NCBI RefSeq assembly: GCF_024699985.1
Contig: NZ_JAJONA010000001.1
Location: forward strand, 1,364,001 to 1,428,000
DNA from: Phenylobacterium sp. J367
GTDB taxonomy: Bacteria > Pseudomonadota > Alphaproteobacteria > Caulobacterales > Caulobacteraceae
Direction: 5' to 3'
DNA: 64,000 nt
Position 1 is the stretch's first letter, and each line of letters begins with the position of its first letter. The translations under genes were made by a program, and so were the position numbers. The notes under the pieces were generated by a model. It was not told the origin of the DNA, did not search any database, and was given only the letters and a program-made list of their open reading frames with translations. Positions 37,139 to 48,187 of the stretch are shown here, piece after piece.

Positions 37139-37360
37139 CTACGGCGCCTGGAGGCCGTTCCGGGGCCGCGCGATCTGCGCCGGCCGCAGGTGCGGCGAGG
37201 CCAGCCGGTCATAGGCCACCTCGGGCAGGCTCTTCATGATGACGTCCAGCATCGTCACGCCGTCCGCCTGAATGGGCGGCGGCTCACCGAACAGCGCGCG
37301 CCACAGCGCGGCGGCCTCGGCTTGGACCTGGTCGTCCCTCTGGGTCGCTTCATTGGCCAT
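37139..37360 (-). CDS. Small uncharacterised protein
   Basis: A 73-residue soluble protein (start MANEATQRDDQ). No membrane segment or metal motif. It is convergent with the MarR gene, five bases away. No family recognised. The frame is consistent with local codon use, but evidence beyond that is weak. Confidence 0.5.
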   Translation of the reverse strand: MANEATQRDDQVQAEAAALWRALFGEPPPIQADGVTMLDVIMKSLPEVAYDRLASPHLRPAQIARPRNGLQAP

Positions 37361-37447
37361 CGGCGCCCGTAACTCGCGTTAGGGGCGAGCCGTTCCCGAT
37401 TCAAATGAGGCCATTTTTTGATAACCCTAACAGGGCGGTCTGTTCGC

Positions 37448-37747
37448 CTAGATCCGAATGTCGAGGAGCGAGCCGGGCCGCAGGATCTTGGCCGGGGCTT
37501 CGGCCGGGGCCGCCGCGCTGCGCGTCGCCGGGGTGACGGCGGCCGGCGTCGCCGGGGCAGCAGTCGCCGCCGCGGCCGCGGCCGGCGCCTTGCCGGCGAT
37601 CATGTCGAAGAAGGCCCGCTGGCCCGCCATCCGCCCGGCGTCGGTGCGCTGCGCGGGAGCCGGCTGCGGCGTGGGCGCAACGCCAAGAGGTCGGATCGGA
37701 TTCACCCGTCGAGGCTCGTCGTTCATGGTTAACGAGGCGTTGACCAT
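37448..37747 (-). CDS. Small Ala/Pro-rich uncharacterised protein
   Basis: A 99-residue protein; an internal ATG at 37726 (MNDEPRRVNPIRPLG) is an equally possible start. The centre is Ala/Thr/Pro-rich and probably disordered; the ends are more conserved-looking (PRRVNPIRPLG and ILRPGSLLDIRI). Proteins with a similar short C-terminal motif occur in relatives, but I cannot name a function. Confidence 0.6.
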   Translation of the reverse strand: MVNASLTMNDEPRRVNPIRPLGVAPTPQPAPAQRTDAGRMAGQRAFFDMIAGKAPAAAAAATAAPATPAAVTPATRSAAAPAEAPAKILRPGSLLDIRI

Positions 37748-37789
37748 GTTCCGGGGGCGGACAGGAAGGGTGCGACGAGTTGTCCCGGC

Positions 37790-38305
37790 CTACCTGGCCT
37801 GGGCGGCGAGCCTGCGGGCCGCCTCGATGGTCAGAGGGCCGGTGTGCTTGGCCAGGATGGTGCCGTCCCGGCCGACCACATAGGTCTCGGGCACGCCGGT
37901 GACGCCGAACTCGATGCCGGCGCGGCCGTCGCGGTCCACCAGGATCTCGGAGAAGGGGTCGCCCAGCCGGGTCAGGAAGGCCTGGGTGTTCTGCGGCGCG
38001 TCCTTGTAGGCCACGCCGACCAAGCGGACCTTGTCCTGCTTCATCTCCATCAGCACCGGATGCTCGATCTCGCAGGGGGCGCACCAGGAGGCGAAGAAGT
38101 TGACCAGCATCGGCCCCTCGGCGGCGGCCTCGCGCAACGGCAGCGGCTGGCCCTCGGCCAGCGTTGGCAGGGTGAGGTTGGGCACGGGCTTGCCGACCAT
38201 GGCCTCGGGCTGCACCTGCGGATTGCGGTTCAGCGCGTAGAGCCCGAAGAGGCCGCCCATGGCGACCAGCACCAGCAGCGGCAGCAGGGCGAGCCAGCGG
38301 CTCAC
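37790..38305 (-). CDS. ccmG: Thiol:disulfide interchange protein CcmG/DsbE
   Basis: A 171-residue membrane-anchored thioredoxin that keeps apocytochrome c and its chaperones reduced. One N-terminal membrane segment (WLALLPLLVLVAMGGLFGLY) precedes the thioredoxin fold with active site CAPC in FFASWCAPCEIE and cis-Pro in GVPETYVVG. The GTG start at 38305 overlaps the ccmD stop. Last gene of the ccmC-ccmD-ccmG unit. Confidence 0.94.
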   Translation of the reverse strand: MSRWLALLPLLVLVAMGGLFGLYALNRNPQVQPEAMVGKPVPNLTLPTLAEGQPLPLREAAAEGPMLVNFFASWCAPCEIEHPVLMEMKQDKVRLVGVAYKDAPQNTQAFLTRLGDPFSEILVDRDGRAGIEFGVTGVPETYVVGRDGTILAKHTGPLTIEAARRLAAQAR

Positions 38306-38463
38306 GTCCGTTCGCTCCTCTGGCGGTCGCCTTCGAGGGCCTTGCGCTTCCAGCGGCGCGCGTGGGCCAGCGAACTCGCCACCATCCAGGCGAAGACGAG
38401 GGCGGTGATCGCGAAGGCCGGCCAGACGAAGGCGGCGTAGGGGCTGGCGTCGAGGTCGAGCAT
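38302..38463 (-). CDS. ccmD: Haem exporter protein CcmD (53 residues)
   Basis: A 53-residue protein (start MLDLDASPYAAFVW, end DRQRSERT). It has one membrane segment from about residue 9 to 34 and a basic tail (HARRWKRKALEGDR), the typical CcmD layout. It helps release holo-CcmE from the CcmABC complex. It begins 9 bases after ccmC and overlaps the ccmG start by 4 bases. Small size makes it easy to miss, but position and composition support it well. Confidence 0.92.
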   Translation of the reverse strand: MLDLDASPYAAFVWPAFAITALVFAWMVASSLAHARRWKRKALEGDRQRSERT

Positions 38464-38472
38464 CGAGGTCCC

Positions 38473-39201
38473 TTACGCCCGCGCCGCGCGGAGCGCCGCG
38501 GCCTCGGCGCGGCGGCGCCAGACCTCGCCGCGGATCCGCACGAGCCAGAGCGAGCCAAAGGCCGACATGTAGGCGAGGCTCATCAGGTAGAACGGCGGGC
38601 GATAGACGGGCGCCAGCCCCTTGCCCTCGCCGGCGAAGGTGGAGGAGCCCTGATGCAGAGTGTTCCACCACTCCACCGAGAAATAGACGATCGGCAGGTT
38701 GATCAGCCCGACCATCGCCAGGATCGCCCCCGCCCGGGCCGCCTTGGCCTCGTCGTCCAGCGAGGCGCGCAGCGCCATGTAGGCCACATAGAACAGGAAA
38801 AGGATCAGCACCGAGGTCAGGCGCGCGTCCCAGACCCACCAGGTCCCCCACATGGGCTGGCCCCAGAGCGAGCCGGTGACGAGCGCGAGCAGGGTGAAGG
38901 CCGCGCCCAGCGGCGCGGCGGCGCGGGCGGCGGCGTCGGCCAGGACATGGCGGAAGACCAGGGCCAGGAAGCTGGCGACCCCCAGGCAGGCGTAGACGAA
39001 GAGGCCGAGCTGGGCCGCCGGGGCGTGGATGAACAGGATGCGGACGGTGTCGCCCTGCTGGTAGTCCTCCGGGACCTGGAACGTCAGCCAGAGTCCGGCC
39101 GTCGCCAGGACGACGGCGAGCGCGCCGAACAGCGGCGCGGCCCACCGCGAGAAGGCCATGAACCGTTCAGGGTTCGCCAGGAAGGCGGGCGCCGGGAGCA
39201 T
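38473..39201 (-). CDS. ccmC: Haem exporter / handling protein CcmC
   Basis: A 242-residue inner-membrane protein with six membrane segments. The tryptophan-rich haem-handling motif is present as WGTWWVWDARLTS, and flanking histidines occur in FIHAPAAQLG and EWWNTLHQGSS. It loads haem onto CcmE. It is followed by ccmD and ccmG. The ATG at 39201 is the first in frame. It is separated from ccmB by two unrelated genes, which is unusual. Confidence 0.96.
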   Translation of the reverse strand: MLPAPAFLANPERFMAFSRWAAPLFGALAVVLATAGLWLTFQVPEDYQQGDTVRILFIHAPAAQLGLFVYACLGVASFLALVFRHVLADAAARAAAPLGAAFTLLALVTGSLWGQPMWGTWWVWDARLTSVLILFLFYVAYMALRASLDDEAKAARAGAILAMVGLINLPIVYFSVEWWNTLHQGSSTFAGEGKGLAPVYRPPFYLMSLAYMSAFGSLWLVRIRGEVWRRRAEAAALRAARA

Positions 39202-39242
39202 CGCTTTCGCTTAGAGCCCTGACGCCCGACCCGCAAGGCGCT

Positions 39243-39920
39243 CTAGACGCCCGCCGGCGGCGCCGGCGGGGCCGGGGGCACAGGCGGCGCGGGAGGCGCT
39301 GGCGGCATAATCTCGGCCGGCATCCCGCGGAAGACGCCGTGGTCGCCGTGCGGTGTGTCATGCATGAAGTGGATGGTTCGCATCGGGCCCGGCCCGAAGT
39401 GGTCAGGCCCCATCATTAGGGGCAGCTCGTCGAAGGCCTTCTTCTGCTTGTCGTCGAGTTGGCCGTAGAAGGCGCGCGTCGCCTGGATGCGGGCGCGGCT
39501 GGCGGCCTCCCGCTCGGCGATGCGCTGCTCCATCTCGGCGAGGCGCTGGGTAGTCGTCTTCCTGCTCTCGGTCTCGGCGTCGAAGCGCCTGACCACGGGC
39601 TTCGGCTTCAGCGCCTCGACGTAGGTCTTCAGGGCGGCTTCCTGGTTGGGCCGCAGCTGCAGGATGTTGCGCAGGTGCTCCGTCCGGTCGCCCTCGTCGC
39701 CCAGGCGCTGGACGACCATGCGGTGGACGCGTTCGCGGGTGCGCTCGGCGTGCTGCCGGGCCTGGTGCGCCCTGGACTGGGCGTCGCGCGCTTCGCTCTG
39801 GGCCTTGCGGGCGTCCTCCTGGGCCTGGCGGATCGCGGCGTCCGGCGTCTGGGCCAGCGCGCCGCCGGCGAAGAGCGCGGCCAGGGCGGCCGCCAGCACA
39901 GGCTTGGTCATTCGTGACAT
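39243..39920 (-). CDS. Periplasmic coiled-coil protein, Spy/CpxP-like
   Basis: A 225-residue secreted protein (signal peptide residues 1-23, ending GGALAQ). A long charged coiled coil follows (QAQEDARKAQSEARDAQSRA), then LRPNQEAALKTYVEAL and LDDKQKKAFDELP, two helices like the LTxxQ motifs of Spy/CpxP chaperones. The tail is His/Met-containing, then almost pure Pro/Ala (PPAPPAPPVPPAPP). The His/Met stretch could bind metal. It lies between ccmC and a convergent gene. Confidence 0.75.
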   Translation of the reverse strand: MSRMTKPVLAAALAALFAGGALAQTPDAAIRQAQEDARKAQSEARDAQSRAHQARQHAERTRERVHRMVVQRLGDEGDRTEHLRNILQLRPNQEAALKTYVEALKPKPVVRRFDAETESRKTTTQRLAEMEQRIAEREAASRARIQATRAFYGQLDDKQKKAFDELPLMMGPDHFGPGPMRTIHFMHDTPHGDHGVFRGMPAEIMPPAPPAPPVPPAPPAPPAGV

Positions 39921-40086
39921 GCCGTCCTCCGGGCAAGCTGAACAGTGAAGCTAGCCGGAAGCTCACGCCGAAAATGGGCGAAACGGCGCCGTTCTCCGTG
40001 AAGCTTTGTTCATGTTCGCCGAACGCCCTTGCGCGAGCCGGCGGGGGCGTGGTTACGGCGCAGCCGCAGATTTCCGGAGATCTCTG

Positions 40087-40542
40087 ATGCTGAGCGCGCT
40101 CCTCGCCGCCGTCACCCTGCAGGCCGCCGCCGGCGCCGCGCCGGCCGCCATCGACCCCGCCACCGCCAGGGCGATCGAGGCGGTGGCCTACGACTATGTG
40201 GACGGCCAGCTCGAAGGCGACGCCGCCCGGGTGGCGCGCTCGCTCCACCCGGACCTCGCCAAGCGGGCGGTGGAGCTCGGCGACCCCGACGAGCCGCTCG
40301 GCCTGCGCCGGATGACCAAGGAGGAGCTGGTCGACCTGACCCGCCAGGGCGTGCTGAAGACGCCGAAGGCGCAGTGGAACCGCTCGGTGAAGGTGCTGGA
40401 CGTGGCGGGTAACGCCGCGGTCGCCCGGGTGGAGACGCCCTGGTTCGTGGACTACTTCCACCTGGGCCGCTTCGGCGACCGCTGGGTGATCGTCAACGCG
40501 CTCTGGTACCCGAAGCCGCTGACCCGTCCGTCTGCCGACTAG
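40087..40542 (+). CDS. NTF2-like / putative lumazine-binding secreted protein
   Basis: About 151 residues from the ATG at 40087, which places a plausible signal peptide (MLSALLAAVTLQAAAGAAPA) first and has a ggaga ribosome site; a longer frame begins at 40006. The mature part is an NTF2-like cone fold: DYVDGQLEGDAARVARSLHPDLAKR, then VARVETPWFVDYFHLGRFGDRWVIVNALW. Related proteins are annotated as putative lumazine-binding without direct proof. It overlaps the ccmB stop convergently. Confidence 0.8.
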   Translation: MLSALLAAVTLQAAAGAAPAAIDPATARAIEAVAYDYVDGQLEGDAARVARSLHPDLAKRAVELGDPDEPLGLRRMTKEELVDLTRQGVLKTPKAQWNRSVKVLDVAGNAAVARVETPWFVDYFHLGRFGDRWVIVNALWYPKPLTRPSAD

Positions 40543-41204
40543 GACAGCGCATTGCGGCAGGCCGCCGCCATGGCGATCGGGCCCAGGGCGACGGCCGCCA
40601 GGGCGTAGGCGCCGAGCAGGGCGAAGCCCGCCTGCCAGGGCAGTCCGCCGGCGAAGGCGTCCAGCGCCCCGCCGCCGAAGATCACCGGCGGGGTGAAAAG
40701 TGGCAGGACGATCACCGCGGTCAGCAGCCCGCCCCGCCGGGCGCCCAGGCTGAGCGCCGCCCCGATCCCGCCCACGAAGGCGAAGGCCAGGCCGCCCAGC
40801 AGGGCGCAGGCGACGATCAGCGGCGCCAGCGCCGGGCTGGCGCCCAGCGCGATCGCCGCCACCGGCGCGGCCAGGGCGAGCGGCGCGCCGGTCGCCAGCC
40901 ACTGCCCCAGGCATTTGGCGGCGCAGGTCAACTCCAGCGGCGTCTCGGACAGCACGAGCAGGTCCAGGGCCCCGTCCTCGTAGTCGCGCTCGAAGAGCCG
41001 TTCGAGGGAGAGCAGCGAGGCCAGGGCCAGCGCCACCCAGGCGAGCCCAGGCGCGATGGCCGCCAGCCGCTCGGGCTCCGGACCCGAGGCCAGCGGCAGG
41101 AGGGTGGCGACGCCGATGTAGAAGCCCACGGCCACCAGCGGGCCGCCGCCGCGGCCCCAGGCCAGCGTCGTCTCACGGGCCAGCAGCCCGGCCAGGCGGC
41201 TCAT
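40539..41204 (-). CDS. ccmB: Haem exporter permease CcmB
   Basis: A 221-residue inner-membrane permease with six membrane segments, partner of CcmA and Ccm[12 protein letters not shown] starts it, and [19 protein letters not shown], a family motif, follows the first pair of membrane segments. The start overlaps the ccmA stop (ATGA). Length is normal. Confidence 0.93.
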   Translation of the reverse strand: MSRLAGLLARETTLAWGRGGGPLVAVGFYIGVATLLPLASGPEPERLAAIAPGLAWVALALASLLSLERLFERDYEDGALDLLVLSETPLELTCAAKCLGQWLATGAPLALAAPVAAIALGASPALAPLIVACALLGGLAFAFVGGIGAALSLGARRGGLLTAVIVLPLFTPPVIFGGGALDAFAGGLPWQAGFALLGAYALAAVALGPIAMAAACRNALS

Positions 41205-41796
41205 GGCGCGAGCTCCAGGCTGAGCGCGCGGATCGGCAGCGGGTCGTGCACCGCCGCCAGGATCAACCCGCCGCCGTCGAGGTGGCCCTGCATGATCTCG
41301 CCGAACCGGACGCGCCAGCGGGCGTCCAGCGGGCTGAGCGGCTCATCGAGCAGCCAGAGCGCCCGGGGGCCGCCAGGAGGCGCGCGAGCGCCACGCGCCG
41401 GCGCTGTCCCGCCGACAGCCGGCGAACCTCCAGGTCGAGCAGCGGCGCAAGCTCCAGCGCCTCCGCGGCCGGCGTGGGATCGGTTCCGCCGCACCAGCGG
41501 GTCCAGAAGGCCAGCTCTTCGCGGGCGGTCCGCGCCGGCTTCAGCCCGTCGTGGTGGCCGACGAAATGCAGGCCGGCGCCGCGCGCCTCGGATGGGTCGA
41601 GCCCGCCGAAACCCACCTCGCCGGCCTCCGCGCGCACCAGGCCGGCGACGCAGCGCAGCAGGCTGGTCTTGCCCACCCCATTGGCGCCGGTCAGCGCACA
41701 GGCCTGGCCGGCCTCGAGGACGAGGTCGACGCCCTCGAACAGAAGGCGTCCGCCGCGCCGGATCGCCAGTGTTTTCAGCGTCAAGTTGCGAATCAC
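41201..41796 (-). CDS. ccmA: Haem exporter ATPase CcmA (one-base frameshift)
   Basis: An ABC ATPase powering release of haem-bound CcmE. Walker A is [12 protein letters not shown]; the ABC signature is [20 protein letters not shown]. The frame then breaks, and Walker B ([14 protein letters not shown]) and HDPLP follow in another frame. One base is missing near the cccggggg run at 41362-41369. Restoring it gives 198 residues, the normal length, and a stop that overlaps ccmB. Divergent from acnA, about 175 bases away. Probably a sequencing error. Confidence 0.92.
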
Positions 41797-41971
41797 TCGC
41801 AGGGCTCCGCCGCATGGACGCTGGGCCCGGTTCGGAATATGTAGCCCACGGCCGCCGTCGACCTGGGGGACGTACGCCGCGCGGAGACGGAACCTGTGAG
41901 TCCGCCTCTAAAGTCGCGCGATCCTTGGGACTGACGTGGAGCGGCCGGGAACAGAGAGAGGATCTCCCAAC

Positions 41972-44659
<2,688 letters not shown>

Positions 44660-44683
44660 GCTCAGGCCCACGGCGAACCTGTA

Positions 44684-44719
44684 GGGCCCCGGACGTCCGC
44701 GTCCGGGGCCCTTCTCGTT
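44684..44719 (+). terminator. Rho-independent terminator of acnA
   Basis: A perfect 12-bp GC-rich stem (gggccccggacg / cgtccggggccc, 44684-44695 and 44700-44711) with loop tccg is followed by ttctcgtt. It starts 25 bases after the acnA stop. Confidence 0.88.
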
Positions 44720-44795
44720 GGCGCGGGCGCCTCGGCCGGGTGGTCACGCCTAGTTGTAATTTACAGCCGCCGACACACCCCTTAAGTCGGACGCA

Positions 44796-45494
44796 ATGCG
44801 GACCGCCGCGGCGCTTAGCCTTCTGCTCACGCTCCTGCCCGTCGCCGCGGCCGCCCGGCCGCCGGTCGTGGTCGAGCTGTTCACCGCCCAGGGCTGCGGG
44901 TCCTGCGGCGAGGCCAATGCGCACGCCGCCAGGCTGGCCGAACGCCCTGGCGTGCTCGTGCTCACCTATCCCGTGGATTACTGGGACTATCTCGGCTGGG
45001 AGGACACCTTCGCCGAACCGGCCTTCGCCGAGCGGCAGAAGGCCTATGTGACCCGGCTGAAGCTGCGCGAGCCCTATACGCCTCAGGTGGTGGTGGACGG
45101 CCGCAACCAGGTCGCCGGCCGGCAGGCGGCCAAGGTCGACCAGCTCGTCCGCGACGCCGCGCGGACGCCGAAGGATCCGCCGGACATCCAGTTCATGAGC
45201 GACCGGCGCGTCGATGTCGGCTCGGGCCGGGTGCCGCGCGGCGGGGCCGAGGTCTGGCTCGTCCGCTACGACCCGCGCGAGCAGGAGGTGGCGGTCAAGA
45301 GCGGCGACAACCGCGGCCAGTCCATCGTGCATCGGAACGTCGTGCGTGAGATCGAGCGCGTGGGCGCGTGGCGCGGGCGGCCGACGGCCTATCGCCTGCC
45401 GGCGCCCGACGAGGCCGGGCTCGCCACCGCCATCATCGTCCAGGCGGCCAAGGGCGGGCGCATCCTGGCTGTCGCCCAGCCGAAGGACGAATAG
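44796..45494 (+). CDS. DUF1223 thioredoxin-like secreted protein
   Basis: A 232-residue protein with a signal peptide (residues 1-20, ending AAAARP). The mature part begins VVELFTAQGCGSCGEANAH, with a CxxC in thioredoxin position, and continues YPVDYWDYLGWEDTFA and RLKLREPYTPQVVVDG, the DUF1223 signature. Probably a periplasmic redox protein; no partner or reaction is known. Confidence 0.88.
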   Translation: MRTAAALSLLLTLLPVAAAARPPVVVELFTAQGCGSCGEANAHAARLAERPGVLVLTYPVDYWDYLGWEDTFAEPAFAERQKAYVTRLKLREPYTPQVVVDGRNQVAGRQAAKVDQLVRDAARTPKDPPDIQFMSDRRVDVGSGRVPRGGAEVWLVRYDPREQEVAVKSGDNRGQSIVHRNVVREIERVGAWRGRPTAYRLPAPDEAGLATAIIVQAAKGGRILAVAQPKDE

Positions 45495-45516
45495 GCCAGG
45501 TCGCCAGATACGAGAA

Positions 45517-45548
45517 AGCCCGCGTGGCTGGAGAGGTCCACGCGGGCT
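45517..45548. terminator. Perfect 11-bp hairpin after the DUF1223 gene
   Basis: agcccgcgtgg (45517-45527) pairs with ccacgcgggct (45538-45548) around a 10-base loop. It begins 22 bases after the stop. On the minus strand the stem is followed by TTTCTC; on the plus strand no T-tract follows. Confidence 0.7.
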
Positions 45549-45571
45549 GCTCGGGGGATCAGTGAAAGTAG

Positions 45572-45656
45572 TGTGTCGGTTGGGCAGGACCCCAATCCAG
45601 GGGGGCTGGGGGGGCTGTTCAGGATCCGGGACCGGCGTCTCTGTCCAACCGACACA
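45572..45656. other. Long-range 16-bp inverted repeat in a 313-base gap
   Basis: Bases 45572-45587 (tgtgtcggttgggcag) pair with 45641-45656 (ctgtccaaccgacaca), with one G-U, around a 53-base C/G-rich loop. It occupies the gap between the DUF1223 and DUF2794 genes. It could be a small structured RNA, a repeat unit or the ends of a tiny mobile relic. No coding evidence is seen. The rest of the gap (45657-45807) holds nothing I recognise. Confidence 0.5.
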
Positions 45657-45807
45657 TCCATAAAACCGGCGGGCCTTGTCGGCGAGGCGTCCGAAATAAG
45701 GTCATTTCACGGCGTGGGCCCGGAGCCGGCGCGCGCGGGGTGCGGGAACCCGCCGCACGCTCCGGACGCTCGCCAATCCGGAAAGATTCAGTCTAGGCTC
45801 GGCGCCA

Positions 45808-46143
45808 ATGGCATTCGATCCGTCCTATGCGGAGCCCCGCCAGGGGCGGGTGTTCTTCGAGCGGCGCGAACTGGAGCGCCTGCTCAGGCTCTACGGACGC
45901 ATGGTGGCCGCCGGCGAGTGGCGCGACTACGCCATCGACGGGCTGGCCGAGTCCGCCGTCTTCTCGGTCTTCCGCCGCGCCTCCGAACAGCCCCTCTACC
46001 GCGTCGAGAAGCGCCCCGCCCTGGCCCGCAAGCAGGGCGCCTGGGCGATCATCGGCGAGGGCGGCATGATCCTGCGCCGCGGCCACGACCTGGAGCAGGT
46101 GCTGCGCTTCTTCGACAAGGGCCGCTTCAAGGTCGTCGACTAG
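45808..46143 (+). CDS. DUF2794 protein
   Basis: A 111-residue soluble protein. VFFERRELERLLRLYGRMVAAGEWRDYAID and FSVFRRASEQPLYRVEKRP are the DUF2794 hallmark, a family I know mainly from alphaproteobacteria. Function is unknown. Convergent with the next gene, overlapping it by 17 bases. Confidence 0.9.
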   Translation: MAFDPSYAEPRQGRVFFERRELERLLRLYGRMVAAGEWRDYAIDGLAESAVFSVFRRASEQPLYRVEKRPALARKQGAWAIIGEGGMILRRGHDLEQVLRFFDKGRFKVVD

Positions 46144-46627
46144 GCCTGGCCAGCGCCAGGTAGACGCTGTCGCAGAGTTCGTCGCCGATCTGCCAGGTCC
46201 CGGACGCCCTTCCGGTCTCCACAAACCCCAGCTTCTCCAGCAACCGGATCGAGCCGGTGTTGCGCGGATCGACGTCGGCCGTCAGCGCGTCGATGTCGCG
46301 GGCGGCGAACACGTGGGGAATCACCGCGGACAGCGCCTCGAAGGCCAGGCCCTTCCCCCAGGCGTCCGGGTGCAGGATGTAGCCCACCTCCGGCAGGCGA
46401 TAGACGCCGGCCTTGCCGATCACCCGGCCTTCGAACTCGACGACGAAGTCCTCGTCCGTGGCGGTGATCATGTCGTCGAGCCAGGCGCGGGTCTGCTCGC
46501 GGTCAGCGTGCGGCGGGGTCGACCAGTAGCGCATGGCCTCGGGGTGGCTCAGCACCCCGAACAGCGCGTCGAGATCCTCCGGCTGCGCCCGGCGCAGCCT
46601 CAATCTGTGTGTGACAAGCTCGACCAT
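46127..46627 (-). CDS. RimJ/RimL-type GNAT acetyltransferase
   Basis: A 166-residue GNAT of the RimJ/RimL branch: THRLRLRRAQPEDLDALFGV at the N-terminus, GYILHPDAWGKGLAFEALSAV (acetyl-CoA loop region), and NTGSIRLLEKLGFVETG. Substrate unknown; such enzymes modify protein N-termini or small molecules. Convergent with DUF2794. Confidence 0.9.
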   Translation of the reverse strand: MVELVTHRLRLRRAQPEDLDALFGVLSHPEAMRYWSTPPHADREQTRAWLDDMITATDEDFVVEFEGRVIGKAGVYRLPEVGYILHPDAWGKGLAFEALSAVIPHVFAARDIDALTADVDPRNTGSIRLLEKLGFVETGRASGTWQIGDELCDSVYLALARPSRRP

Positions 46628-46653
46628 GGCGGCAGGCTAGGGCGGTGATCGCC

Positions 46654-46685
46654 AAAGAAAAACCCCGGCGGTCGCCCGCCGGGGT
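46654..46685 (-). terminator. Rho-independent terminator of the Bax-inhibitor gene
   Basis: On the minus strand a perfect 10-bp stem (accccggcgg / ccgccggggt, 46662-46671 and 46676-46685) with a 4-base loop is followed by a T-rich tract (tttttcttt). It begins 24 bases after the stop of the gene at 46710. Confidence 0.9.
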
Positions 46686-46709
46686 CCAATCTTTCGAGGC
46701 TCTCGGCGC

Positions 46710-47471
46710 CTAGCGGCGGTCGCCGAAGATCGAGAGCAGGAATTGGAAGAGATTGATGAAGTTGATGTAAAGGCTGAGCGCGCCGTAGTTCGTGGCCACG
46801 CCCATGGCCGCCTGGTCGCCGCCCATCTCGTAGTAGGACATTTTCAGGCGCTGGGTGTCGTAGGCGATCAGGCCCGCGAAGATGAACACGCCCAGCACGC
46901 TGATGAGGAAGCTCATCATCGAGTTTTGCAGGAAGATGTTCACCACCGAGGCGATGATCAGGCCAATCAGGCCCACCAGCAGGAAGCTGCCGAAGCCGGT
47001 CAGGTCCTTCTTGGTGGTGTAGCCGAACAGGCTGAGCCCGCCGAAGGCGGCCGCCGTGATCAGGAAGGTCGAGAAGATCGAGGCGCCGGTGTAGACCAGC
47101 GTCAGCACGCCCAGGCCCGCGCCGATCAGCGCAACGATGGTCCAGTACAGGATGCCCGAGCTGCGGGGCGAGGCGTTCTTCATCGCGAACATGCCGAACA
47201 GGATGACGCCCAGCGGCGCGAACGCCACGATCATGCCCAGGACGGTCATCCCGGCGAGGCGGCCATCCGGCGTGACCGTGTACATCAGGTCGCGCACGGG
47301 CGCGTACTGGCCGGTCAGGAACGCGAGGGCGGCGGAGACCAGCAGGCCCAGCGCCACCTTGTTGTAGACGCCGAGCATGAAGCTGCGCAGACCCGCGTCC
47401 ACCGACATGTCGGCGCGATCGGCGGGGATCGTGCGCGCGTAGCCGCGGTTGAAGTCGCTCATTTGAGGCAA
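46710..47471 (-). CDS. Bax inhibitor-1 / YccA-family membrane protein
   Basis: A 253-residue protein with seven membrane segments. After a short N-terminal region (MPQMSDFNRGYARTI), NKVALGLLVSAALAFLTGQ, FAPLGVILFG and FAGLIAYDTQRLKM match the BI-1/YbhL group. Bacterial relatives conduct cations or interact with the FtsH protease; the role here is unknown. It ends at a clear terminator. Confidence 0.92.
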   Translation of the reverse strand: MPQMSDFNRGYARTIPADRADMSVDAGLRSFMLGVYNKVALGLLVSAALAFLTGQYAPVRDLMYTVTPDGRLAGMTVLGMIVAFAPLGVILFGMFAMKNASPRSSGILYWTIVALIGAGLGVLTLVYTGASIFSTFLITAAAFGGLSLFGYTTKKDLTGFGSFLLVGLIGLIIASVVNIFLQNSMMSFLISVLGVFIFAGLIAYDTQRLKMSYYEMGGDQAAMGVATNYGALSLYINFINLFQFLLSIFGDRR

Positions 47472-47649
47472 GGCCCTTGTCTAGTCGTCCGGATTGGACG
47501 CAGCCCGAAATATCGGGGTCGCTTGCGCTGTAAGCAAGGGCTTCCGGATTCCGGGGCTCGCGAAATCGGACAAGTTTGATTGTTCGCGTCCTGAATGGTC
47601 CCCAGGCCGGCGCTTGGTCTTCGGCTCGGCGGCGCGCTACTGGTGGCGC

Positions 47650-48186
47650 ATGATCCGTCTCTTTGCCGCGATCGCCATTCCCGAGGATATCGGCGGGGCG
47701 CTCCTGGTGCGCCAGAAGGGCGTGGAGAACGCCCGCTGGCGGCCGGTCGAAGCCCTCCACGTGACCCTGCGCTTCTTCGGCGACCTCAGGGAGGACGTGG
47801 CCCGCGACCTCGACACCGAGCTTTCGGCGGTCGGCGGACGACCGTTTCCCATCGTGCTGGAGGGCGTCGGCGCGTTCGGCGAGGGCGCGGACATCCATGC
47901 GATCTGGGCGGGCGTCCAGGAGAGCCCGGAGCTCCGCCACCTCGCCCGGACGTGCGAGACCGCCGCCCGCCGCGCCGGCCTGAAGCCGGAAGGGCGCCAC
48001 TACCGGCCTCACGTGACCCTGGCCTACACCCGCCGGCCGAACCCGGATGAGGTCGCCGGCTGGATCCAGGCCAACAACCTGCTGAAGAGCCCGCCGATCT
48101 GGGTCGACCGCTTCAGCCTCTACTCCAGCCACCAGACCAAGGAGGGCTCGGCCTACCGGCTGGAGGCGGAGTACCCGCTGGGGTGA
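47650..48186 (+). CDS. thpR: RNA 2',3'-cyclic phosphodiesterase
   Basis: A 178-residue 2H phosphoesterase. Both catalytic H-x-T motifs are present: LHVTLRFFGD (about residue 38) and RPHVTLAYTRR (about residue 121). It opens cyclic phosphates on RNA ends and can ligate some tRNA halves in vitro. ATG at 47650 was chosen over a longer frame because MIRLFAAIAIP is the family N-terminus. Confidence 0.93.
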   Translation: MIRLFAAIAIPEDIGGALLVRQKGVENARWRPVEALHVTLRFFGDLREDVARDLDTELSAVGGRPFPIVLEGVGAFGEGADIHAIWAGVQESPELRHLARTCETAARRAGLKPEGRHYRPHVTLAYTRRPNPDEVAGWIQANNLLKSPPIWVDRFSLYSSHQTKEGSAYRLEAEYPLG

Positions 48187-48187
48187 G

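Noticed and set aside
45389..45661. A 90-codon minus-strand frame across the 45.5-kb hairpins
   Set aside because: It is antisense to the DUF1223 end and the inverted repeat, with no ribosome site or recognisable domain.
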